14,182 nt of DNA. It comes from an uncultured Megasphaera sp. (GTDB lineage: Bacteria > Bacillota > Negativicutes > Veillonellales > Megasphaeraceae). Location: contig URLP01000037.1 of assembly GCA_900548635.1 (NCBI GenBank), positions 1 through 14,182 of the forward strand, in the 5' to 3' direction. The notes below the pieces were generated by a model. It saw nothing but the letters and a program-made list of their open reading frames with translations. It was not told the origin of the DNA and searched no databases. Below, in pieces: positions 8,516 through 14,182 of this stretch (position 1 is the first letter of the stretch; each line of letters starts with the position of its first letter). The position numbers and the translations under genes were made by a program.

Positions 8516-9262
8516 CTAGGCCTGCAGCAGGGACGCTGCCAAATCCCGGTAAATACGGCTCACCGGCAGGTCCGGATTGCCTTCGACGACAGTGAGCCCT
8601 TTATTTTCATAATACTGGATATCCTTGCTGCGGGGAATGTCGGCGACAATCGGCAGCTGGTGCTCATCGGCAAAGGCCTTGACGAGTTCGTATTCAGCGT
8701 CGACATTGCGGCGGTTGAGGATGATGCCCTTGACCTGGGCATAGCCGCGGTCCTTGAAATTTTCGACGGCTTTGATAATGTTGCCCGCCGCATAGAGGGC
8801 CATCTTTTCCCCGGATGTGACGATGAAGATTTCATCAGCATAGCCGTCGCGGATGGGTGCCGAGAAGCCGCCGCAGACGACGTCGCCCAGGACATCATAG
8901 AGGACGACGTCAGGATTGACTTTCTGGAAGACTTCCATTTCATCCATCAAGTCGAAGGTGGCGATGATGCCCCGGCCGGCACAGCCCAGACCCGGTGTGG
9001 GTCCGCCCGTTTCGATGCAGAAGACGCCGCCGAAGCCGCGCTTGCCGATGTGTTCGAAATCCGGCCCTTTCGTATACTTCCGATAATAGTCCATGACGGG
9101 CATGACGGGCTCGCCGTGGAGCAGGTTGAGCGTCGAATCGGCCTTCGGGTCACAGCCGACCTGGACAACCTGTTTACCCATCATGGCCAGGGCTGCCGAA
9201 ACGTTGGCGGCCGTCGTCGACTTGCCGATGCCGCCTTTTCCATAAATTGCAAATTTGCGCAT
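8516..9262 (-). CDS. NifH/BchL/CfbC-family Fe protein (ATP-dependent reductase component)
   Basis: The 248-residue protein is a nitrogenase-type Fe protein: a homodimer with one bridging [4Fe-4S] cluster that hydrolyses ATP to pass low-potential electrons to a component-1 partner. Key residues are all present: P-loop GKGGIGKST (8-16), switch motif CDPKADST (37-44), cluster cysteine 94 in GCAGRGI with Arg97 (the arginine ADP-ribosylated in true NifH), and cluster cysteine 130 in DVLGDVVCGGFSAPIR. At about 250 residues it is shorter than true NifH (about 290) and lacks its C-terminal tail. With no nifB, nifE or nifN visible, and partners that cannot carry a FeMo-type cofactor, it is unlikely to serve N2 fixation. 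It follows its probable component-1 partner by 16 nt, with a GGGGG ribosome-binding stretch. Confidence 0.93.
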   Translation of the reverse strand: MRKFAIYGKGGIGKSTTAANVSAALAMMGKQVVQVGCDPKADSTLNLLHGEPVMPVMDYYRKYTKGPDFEHIGKRGFGGVFCIETGGPTPGLGCAGRGIIATFDLMDEMEVFQKVNPDVVLYDVLGDVVCGGFSAPIRDGYADEIFIVTSGEKMALYAAGNIIKAVENFKDRGYAQVKGIILNRRNVDAEYELVKAFADEHQLPIVADIPRSKDIQYYENKGLTVVEGNPDLPVSRIYRDLAASLLQA

Positions 9263-9278
9263 GCTATCATCCCCCGTT

Positions 9279-10505
9279 TTATTTCAACTTTTCTTTTAAC
9301 CAGCCCGTAAATCCAGGCCCGACGAAAATCGGCATCTCTGCGTGGTAATGGCGGCCCGAATAGGCTTCGTGAGGCAGGGAAATGAATTTTTCCTTTTCAT
9401 CCGGCAGAAGGCGGGCGTAAATCGGATCGGCAATGACCCGGCGGGCTTTGCGGCATTCACGGCGGATGACGTCTTCGACGCTGGCCGTCTCGATGCCTTT
9501 CAAAAGCCACTGCGGCGCATCAGCCATAGGACAGAGGAGGCGCACCTTGGCAAAGCCGAATTCCTTTTCCAAGAGGGCTTTCATGGAATGGAGGTAGACC
9601 GGTTCGCCGATGACCAGGACGTCGCAGTCCGTATCATCGTAAGCCTGTTCTGTCTTCCAGGCATTGAGGTCCGCCAGGGCATAGTGGGCCTTGATGTACT
9701 TTTCGTCACCCTTCAGGCCGGTCAGATAGGAAGCATCGGCATTTTTCAGGGCTTCGAGCCAGTCGGCTGTCCCCTTTTCGCCCATCGGCAGGCCCACGAC
9801 GTAAGGGATGCCGTAGGTATCGCGCAGGTATTGAGCGGCGTAGAAGCCCGTCGACGAGACGACGGCGTTGACGTCGGCATTGGCTGCCGTCGCAATCTGA
9901 TCCAGCGTATCGCCCATGGACCAGGAACTCTGGAGTGTAAAACCTGCATCCGTGACGATTTTTTTCAGCGTCGTCGCGTTGCCGACGACAGAAAAGTCCA
10001 GCGGCGTCAGGCCTAAGAGATTGACGCGCTTAGCCGGTTTCTGCGGCATATGCTGCGAAGGCTTGACGAAGTGCTGGGCCAGCCAGACGTAGGCGCCGCC
10101 GGCACCGGGCAGGTAGCTGTGGATGCCGTCCGTACGGAAGCCCAGCGTCGGCAGGCCCGTGCGGGCCGCCACCAGGCGTTCAATGGCCTTGAAGTCCGTG
10201 CCGATGGCGTTGGGCATGGGGCTGCCGCCGATGGCCACGAATTTGGGCTGTGTTGCTTCTACTACTTCAGCGATATTGTCGATCAGGCGCTGGTCGTTGC
10301 CCTGAATCGTATCGATTTCCCGCAGCCCTGAAATATAGACCATGCTCGGCGTATCGTACCAGCGCGGTTCGTCGTGCGTGTCGTACGTCGAGTTGCAGCC
10401 GTCTGCATCGTGCATGACGACGAGGCCGCCCAGTTCAAAAAGAGACGAAGCGATGCCGAACATGTCGACGGCATACGTCGATAAGACGCGTTGTGCTTGT
10501 TTCAT
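9279..10505 (-). CDS. Nitrogenase component-1-like protein, smaller subunit (function unknown)
   Basis: The 408-residue protein shows the nitrogenase component 1 (oxidoreductase) fold. DADGCNSTYDTH (about 33-44) matches the 'H-x-x-x-GC' P-cluster-cysteine region of NifD/NifK, and VAIGGSPMPNAIGTD (about 90-104) matches the 'C-x-x-x-IGDD' region, but with Ser95 in place of the cysteine. The N-terminal cluster cysteine of NifD/K is also absent. Only Cys37 remains at a cluster position, so this subunit could give one ligand to a bridging [4Fe-4S] cluster, as BchB gives one aspartate in protochlorophyllide reductase. The ATG at 10505 is preferred over the GTG at 10514 because GGGGG lies 8 nt before it; it overlaps the upstream stop codon as ATGA, implying coupled synthesis. 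The substrate cannot be told from sequence. Confidence 0.88.
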   Translation of the reverse strand: MKQAQRVLSTYAVDMFGIASSLFELGGLVVMHDADGCNSTYDTHDEPRWYDTPSMVYISGLREIDTIQGNDQRLIDNIAEVVEATQPKFVAIGGSPMPNAIGTDFKAIERLVAARTGLPTLGFRTDGIHSYLPGAGGAYVWLAQHFVKPSQHMPQKPAKRVNLLGLTPLDFSVVGNATTLKKIVTDAGFTLQSSWSMGDTLDQIATAANADVNAVVSSTGFYAAQYLRDTYGIPYVVGLPMGEKGTADWLEALKNADASYLTGLKGDEKYIKAHYALADLNAWKTEQAYDDTDCDVLVIGEPVYLHSMKALLEKEFGFAKVRLLCPMADAPQWLLKGIETASVEDVIRRECRKARRVIADPIYARLLPDEKEKFISLPHEAYSGRHYHAEMPIFVGPGFTGWLKEKLK

Positions 10506-11857
10506 CCGTGACACCCCCAGGCTTTGACTTGTATGATAGCCCGCATCTTAGGATTTTCAGCGGCGTTGGCCCTGCCGATCCAGTCGATGAGCTTCGAGAG
10601 GCCGACATAGCCGTAAAGGCCGCTGTTTTCAATGAGATTGACGAAATACTTCGTATCCGCAAAATAGGCTGCCATCTGGCCGATGGCCAGGACTTTGCCG
10701 TACTTTTTGCTGTCGTCCCGCGGCAGGAGGCGGCGCTTGAAGTGCGAAACGGCCCGCAGAGAGAGCGTCGGATAGTGCTGCTGCAGGAAGGTAAAGGAGT
10801 CCTTTTCTTCCGGTGAAATTTCATCGAGGTAGACCGCATAGACGTTGAAGCCGTGCGTCAGGAGGAACTTGGCCAGTCCCAAAGGACGCGGCGTCGCCGT
10901 ATAGTCGATGGCGATGTGCGTGCTGCCGACGTTTTCCAAAAGGGCCTTTGTCTTTGCTTCGATTTCTTCTTCCCACAGCGCCGTATCGGGCAGACTCAGG
11001 CCCAGGACATCGGCCGCAGTCTGCAAATTCTGCCGCAGTTTATCATAGTCGTAGGCATAGGGCAGATAGAGGGGCTTCTGGTCGAGGCGCTTTTCCATGT
11101 CTTTGGCTGCGGGCGCGGCGTTTTCCAGGAAATAGATATTCGCTTCCGATTCGCCCATGGCTTTGTATTCTTCATAAGTTTTGCAGTCCGCGAAATCATG
11201 AATGGCATAGCCTGCCTGCTGCAGCATCTTTGTCAGCTCGTTTTCGGGATCGACAGGATAATAATTGACGACGTAGTTCACGGCTTTCTGCCGCGGCTGC
11301 CTGCGGACGGCCCGCATCAGCTGGCGGCGGCCGAGGATGTCCGGCGTGAAGCGGCGCTGCAGAGTCGGCGTCATATAGCCGTCGATGAAGTCGATATCCG
11401 GGAAGCGTTTGCGCAGCGTATCGTAGACGACGCGCAGGTCGATGTGCAGGAAATGCTGCATGCAGCTCGTAAAGCCTTCGACGCATTTCGGTTTCTGCGG
11501 CATGTCTTCGATGATATGAGTAATACCGTCGATCATCATTTCTTCCAGATTGCCTTTGATCAGGTTTTCATTGGTCAGGGTAACCGTCGAGAAGCGGGCG
11601 GCGCCGTCGGGCACTTCATCGGCCGAGAGGACGACGCCGTGCAGGCAGCAGGCGCAGCAAACATAGACTTCGTGACATTCCGGGATGAGCATGGGCGAAT
11701 GAGCAATCGTCCAATGCCCGCGGGCCGGAGACGCATATTTCAGGCCAATGTGAAAGGGTTGGGGAAAGGATGCCCTGGCGATATCGATTTCCGCACCTTC
11801 CGGCGTAACGTGATAGCGCGGTACCTGAGGCGGATGGATTTCATTTTCGTAAATCAT
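10502..11857 (-). CDS. Nitrogenase component-1-like protein, larger subunit (function unknown)
   Basis: This 451-residue protein also has the nitrogenase component-1 fold. The region HSPMLIPECHEVYVCCACCL (53-72) carries cysteines 61, 67, 68, 70 and 71, and GFTSCMQHFLHIDL (about 128-141) carries Cys132 at the NifD/K third-cysteine position. It therefore supplies enough ligands for most of one [4Fe-4S] cluster, with the partner's Cys37 as a likely fourth. No residues for a FeMo-type cofactor could be recognised. The CCACC run has more cysteines than I expect for this region. The ATG at 11857 is preferred (GGAGG with a 7-nt spacer); the ATG at 11863 is also possible. It lies directly after hypE and overlaps the next gene by 4 nt, so the pair is probably made as a complex. 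Related proteins of unknown role occur in clostridial anaerobes, from memory. Confidence 0.88.
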   Translation of the reverse strand: MIYENEIHPPQVPRYHVTPEGAEIDIARASFPQPFHIGLKYASPARGHWTIAHSPMLIPECHEVYVCCACCLHGVVLSADEVPDGAARFSTVTLTNENLIKGNLEEMMIDGITHIIEDMPQKPKCVEGFTSCMQHFLHIDLRVVYDTLRKRFPDIDFIDGYMTPTLQRRFTPDILGRRQLMRAVRRQPRQKAVNYVVNYYPVDPENELTKMLQQAGYAIHDFADCKTYEEYKAMGESEANIYFLENAAPAAKDMEKRLDQKPLYLPYAYDYDKLRQNLQTAADVLGLSLPDTALWEEEIEAKTKALLENVGSTHIAIDYTATPRPLGLAKFLLTHGFNVYAVYLDEISPEEKDSFTFLQQHYPTLSLRAVSHFKRRLLPRDDSKKYGKVLAIGQMAAYFADTKYFVNLIENSGLYGYVGLSKLIDWIGRANAAENPKMRAIIQVKAWGCHG

Positions 11858-11872
11858 GCTCATCCCTCCCCC

Positions 11873-12877
11873 TTAGCAGATACGCGGCAGCAGTTCGCCG
11901 CCCGGCGGCGGCAGGAGCGTTTCTGCACCGATTTCCGTACGCATGATGACCCGGCCCGGCTGGTCCGCCGTGACTGTGCCGATGATGGCTGCATCTTTCG
12001 AGTACTTGCCCTGGCGCAGGGTGGCGACGATGGCCTCAGCCTTGTCCTGCGGTGCAAAGATGACCAGGCGGCCTTCGCAGGCCAGGTAAAGCGGTTCCAG
12101 ACCGAGCATGCCGCAGACGCCGCGCACGGCCGGATCGACAGGGATAGCCTGGCTGTCCAGATGGATGCCGACGTGGCTCTGGCCGGCAATTTCATAGAGG
12201 ACCGTACCGACGCCGCCGCGTGTAGCATCGCGGATGACGTGGATATCCTTCGTCGTCTTGAGCATGGCTTCGACCGTGCCCCAGAGCGGTGCGCAGTCGC
12301 TCGTCACTTCGGCATCGATGCCGAACTGGTTGCGCGCCAGGAGAATGGTGCAGCCGTGGCGGCCGACGTCGCCGCTGACGATGACCGCATCACCGGGTTT
12401 GGCCAGGGTACCCGATGTATGGACGCCGTCTATGATCTGGCCGATGCCCGTCGTCGTGATGAAGAGGTGGTCGACCTGACCTTTGCCGGCTACCTTCGTA
12501 TCGCCGGCAACGATGCGCACGCCCGCTTCAGCCGCCGTCTTTTCCATAGCTGCGGCGTATTCTTCGACTTTGGCCAGGGGGAAGCCTTCTTCAATGACGA
12601 AGGCACACGACAAATAGAGAGGCTTGGCACCCATGCAGGAAAGGTCGTTGACGGTCCCGCAGATACTCAGTTTGCCGATGTTGCCACCCGGGAATTCCGG
12701 CGGCGAGACGATAAAGCCGTCTGTCGTAAAGGCCAGGTTCGCACCGCCGATGGGCAGGACCGCTGCGTCGTCGCCGGTGAACTGGGGATTGGAAAAATGT
12801 GCTTTAAAGACCTTGTCGATGAGTTCGGCAGTCTGTTTGCCGCCGGCCCCGTGGGCTAAGGTAATGACATCACTCAT
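11873..12877 (-). CDS. hypE: [NiFe]-hydrogenase maturation protein HypE (carbamoyl dehydratase)
   Basis: HypE receives a carbamoyl group from HypF on its C-terminal cysteine and dehydrates it with ATP to a thiocyanate, the source of the CN ligands of the [NiFe] active site. The 334-residue protein ends with the diagnostic PRIC (Cys334 is the acceptor) and has PurM-like ATP-binding motifs: AHGAGGKQT (8-16), GDDAAVLPIG (35-44), GTVNDLSCMGA (74-84) and AGDTKVAGKG (124-133). The open frame extends 15 codons further upstream, but the ATG at 12877 is chosen: GGAGG lies 8 nt before it and the protein then begins MSDVITLAHGAGG as in the family. It overlaps the hypD end by 8 nt. The HypF partner is not in the window. 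Confidence 0.96.
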   Translation of the reverse strand: MSDVITLAHGAGGKQTAELIDKVFKAHFSNPQFTGDDAAVLPIGGANLAFTTDGFIVSPPEFPGGNIGKLSICGTVNDLSCMGAKPLYLSCAFVIEEGFPLAKVEEYAAAMEKTAAEAGVRIVAGDTKVAGKGQVDHLFITTTGIGQIIDGVHTSGTLAKPGDAVIVSGDVGRHGCTILLARNQFGIDAEVTSDCAPLWGTVEAMLKTTKDIHVIRDATRGGVGTVLYEIAGQSHVGIHLDSQAIPVDPAVRGVCGMLGLEPLYLACEGRLVIFAPQDKAEAIVATLRQGKYSKDAAIIGTVTADQPGRVIMRTEIGAETLLPPPGGELLPRIC

Positions 12878-13928
12878 GTAAACTACCTCCATACAAATAA
12901 TAAGCCGAGCAGGCCCCTTCATGGGAGACCATGCAGGCCCCTACCGGATGTTCCGGCGCGCAGACCTTGCCGAAGAGCGGGCACTGGGGCGGCCGGCATT
13001 TCCCCTGCAGGATATCACCGCAGCGGCAGGCCGGATTAGCCCGGCCGTCCATGGCGGGGACGCCGTATTTCTTGCGGGCATCGCAGGCGGCAAAGGCCGG
13101 ACGGAGCTGCAGACCAGACTTAGGGATGACGCCCAGGCCACGCCATTCGGAATCACAAGGTTCCATGACTTCGTCAATCAGGGCGCGGGCCGCCGGACTG
13201 CCTTCAGGTTTGACGACGCGGGGATAGCAGTTTTTAAAAAAAGGCTTGCCCTGCGGGAACTTGACCATGATGACGGCAAAGGCTGTGAGCAGTTCTTTCG
13301 CCGTAAAGCCGGCGACGACGCCGGAAACGCCTTCAGCCAGCATCTTTTCACAGGCCGCCGTGCCCATGACGGCGTCGACGTGACCGGGATAAAGGAAGGC
13401 ATCGGCACTGTCCTTCATGGCTTCATAAGCCATGGGCATGGTCTTGTTGGCCGTAAGGAGGGAAAAATTCGTCAAGCCTTCCGCAAGGGCTTGCTTGACG
13501 GCCAGGCACGACGGCGGCGTCGTCGTTTCAAAGCCGACGGCCAGGAAGACGACGTCTTCATCTCTGTGAGCTTTCGCATATTCATAAGCATCAAGGGGCG
13601 AATAGACGATTTCTACATGGGCCCCTTTGCTGCGGGCATCGGCCAGGCTCATTTCCGAACCGGGGACGCGCACGAGGTCACCGAAGGTGCAGATAGTCAC
13701 GCCTTTTTCCAGGGCCAGCCAGATAGCCTGGTCGATATAGCCGACCGGCGTGACGCAGACCGGGCAGCCCGGACCGGAAATGACGTCGATCTGGGGCGGC
13801 AGGATCTGGCGGATGCCGAGGCGGAAAATTTCGTGCGTATGCGTGCCGCAGACTTCCATAATGCGGATTTTCGGCCCGTCGTAATGCTGGATGAGGTCCA
13901 GGGCCGTCCGCTTCTTTACTGTTGTCAT
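12870..13928 (-). CDS. hypD: [NiFe]-hydrogenase maturation protein HypD
   Basis: HypD is the iron-sulfur scaffold that, with HypC, assembles Fe(CN)2CO before transfer to the hydrogenase large subunit. The 352-residue protein has the family motifs: MEVCGTHTHE (24-33, Cys27), GPGCPVCVTP (52-61, Cys55 and Cys58), GFETTTP (132-138) and a cysteine-rich C-terminus with cysteines at 301, 303, 311, 316, 323, 332 and 340 that includes the ligands of its [4Fe-4S] cluster. Length is normal (about 350-370). Its ATG shares one base with the hypC stop (TGATG) and its end overlaps hypE by 8 nt, so hypC, hypD and hypE should be translated together. Nothing looks degraded. Confidence 0.97.
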   Translation of the reverse strand: MTTVKKRTALDLIQHYDGPKIRIMEVCGTHTHEIFRLGIRQILPPQIDVISGPGCPVCVTPVGYIDQAIWLALEKGVTICTFGDLVRVPGSEMSLADARSKGAHVEIVYSPLDAYEYAKAHRDEDVVFLAVGFETTTPPSCLAVKQALAEGLTNFSLLTANKTMPMAYEAMKDSADAFLYPGHVDAVMGTAACEKMLAEGVSGVVAGFTAKELLTAFAVIMVKFPQGKPFFKNCYPRVVKPEGSPAARALIDEVMEPCDSEWRGLGVIPKSGLQLRPAFAACDARKKYGVPAMDGRANPACRCGDILQGKCRPPQCPLFGKVCAPEHPVGACMVSHEGACSAYYLYGGSLHE

Positions 13929-14137
13929 CAGATCAAGTCCTCCAGGATGTCGTCTGTTTCATCGGCATCATTATCCGTAATTTTGGCAATGGCCATGCCC
14001 GCGTGGACCATGACGTAGTCGCCGGGATCCAGTTCATCGATGAGGGCTGCCGAAACTTCTCGTTTTGCACCGGAAGCATCGACCAAAGCCATACCATTCT
14101 GTACCTTCATAACACGTGCCGGTAAACCTACACACAT
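13928..14137 (-). CDS. hypC: [NiFe]-hydrogenase maturation chaperone HypC
   Basis: HypC is the small chaperone that pairs with HypD during Fe(CN)2CO assembly and then delivers it to the hydrogenase large-subunit precursor. The 69-residue protein starts MCVGLPARV: Cys2, exposed once Met is removed, is the iron-binding residue, and His45 in YVMVHAGMAI is the second conserved site. The acidic C-terminal tail (about 54-67) is typical. An AAGGAGG ribosome-binding site lies 8 nt before the ATG. It is the first gene of the run inside the window; only 45 bp lie upstream, so whether hypA, hypB, hypF or hydrogenase structural genes precede it cannot be seen. Confidence 0.96.
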   Translation of the reverse strand: MCVGLPARVMKVQNGMALVDASGAKREVSAALIDELDPGDYVMVHAGMAIAKITDNDADETDDILEDLI

Positions 14138-14145
14138 GAGCGATT

Positions 14146-14152
14146 CCTCCTT
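14146..14152 (-). promoter_or_regulatory. Strong ribosome-binding site of hypC
   Basis: On the minus strand this is AAGGAGG with an 8-nt spacer to the hypC ATG (14137), the best Shine-Dalgarno match of the operon. It suggests that hypC has independent, efficient initiation, unlike the overlapping downstream genes. No promoter could be recognised in the remaining 30 bp to the window edge. Confidence 0.7.
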
Positions 14153-14163
14153 ATGGTAAAAAG

Positions 14164-14182
14164 CAGTTCGTCGTTTAGCGTT
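14164..14182 (-). repeat. Short intergenic repeat, ACGACGAACT type (right copy)
   Basis: On the minus strand this reads AACGCTAAACGACGAACTG and shares the exact 10-mer ACGACGAACT (14165-14174) and the AACG start with 55-73 on the plus strand. The two copies are therefore inverted with respect to each other. The copy runs into the window edge and may continue. It lies in the leader or upstream gap of hypC. Confidence 0.35.

Noticed and set aside
8516..11857. True nitrogen-fixation genes nifHDK
   Set aside because: The component-1-like proteins lack the P-cluster cysteine set and recognisable cofactor ligands, are shorter than NifDK, and no nifB/E/N/V are present. Only the Fe protein is canonical.
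8516..11857. Coenzyme F430 (CfbCD) or chlorophyll (BchLNB) reductase
   Set aside because: No tetrapyrrole genes are nearby, the organism shows no sign of being a methanogen or phototroph, and CfbCD has a single component-1 gene rather than two.
10853..12859. Long plus-strand open frame (668 codons) opposite the component-1-like gene and hypE
   Set aside because: It runs antisense to two well-supported genes with strong motifs, has no ribosome-binding site of note, and its translation shows no recognisable domain. It is an open antisense frame caused by codon bias.

Overview
The window looks like chromosome of a strictly anaerobic, amino-acid- and acid-fermenting Firmicute, most likely a Negativicute of the Megasphaera type. 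This is inferred from the gene set: indolepyruvate:ferredoxin oxidoreductase with an acyl-CoA:acetate CoA-transferase, a PrpR_N-type sigma-54 activator, HydF and HypCDE, moderate to high GC and Shine-Dalgarno-led genes. No marker in the window fixes the genus. There are eleven protein genes and no RNA genes, insertion sequences or CRISPR. Almost all of the sequence is coding.

Left block (71-3785, minus strand): an operon iorA-iorB-CoA-transferase. Gaps are 1 nt and 12 nt. IorAB oxidatively decarboxylates aryl-2-oxo acids from aromatic amino acids to arylacetyl-CoA, with ferredoxin as electron acceptor. The CoA-transferase could pass the CoA to acetate, releasing the aryl (or another short-chain) acid and conserving the thioester as acetyl-CoA.

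Control region (3786-4037, 252 bp) between divergent genes: a near-consensus -24/-12 (sigma-54) element faces iorA, a good sigma-70 promoter faces the regulator gene, and paired TTTTAC/GTAAAA half-sites lie between them, with three perfect 14-bp tandem repeats. The gene at 4038-5918 (plus strand) encodes a sigma-54-dependent activator (PrpR_N, PAS, AAA+, Fis-type HTH). The natural reading is that it drives the iorAB operon.

Right block (5922-14137, minus strand): one compact run, in transcription order hypC-hypD-hypE-nitrogenase-like subunit (451 aa)-nitrogenase-like subunit (408 aa)-NifH-like Fe protein-hydF-aspA. Gene pairs overlap or are separated by at most 29 nt. It joins three machineries: HypCDE (assembly of Fe(CN)2CO for [NiFe] hydrogenase), HydF with an aspartase ([FeFe] hydrogenase maturation), and an ATP-driven nitrogenase-like two-component reductase whose substrate I cannot assign. 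The Fe protein keeps every key residue. The two component-1-like subunits together keep roughly four cysteines at bridging-cluster positions, which resembles DPOR/CfbD-type single [4Fe-4S] enzymes rather than P-cluster or FeMo-cofactor nitrogenases. This mixed operon is the main candidate for an undescribed system: a nitrogenase-like reductase tied to hydrogenase metal-centre assembly. The run converges on the regulator gene with a 3-nt gap.

A family of short intergenic repeats (ACTNCAAACTNNAA, period 14, and GC-richer ACGACGAACT forms) recurs in the gaps at 1-75, 3855-3949, 7284-7307 and 14164-14182.
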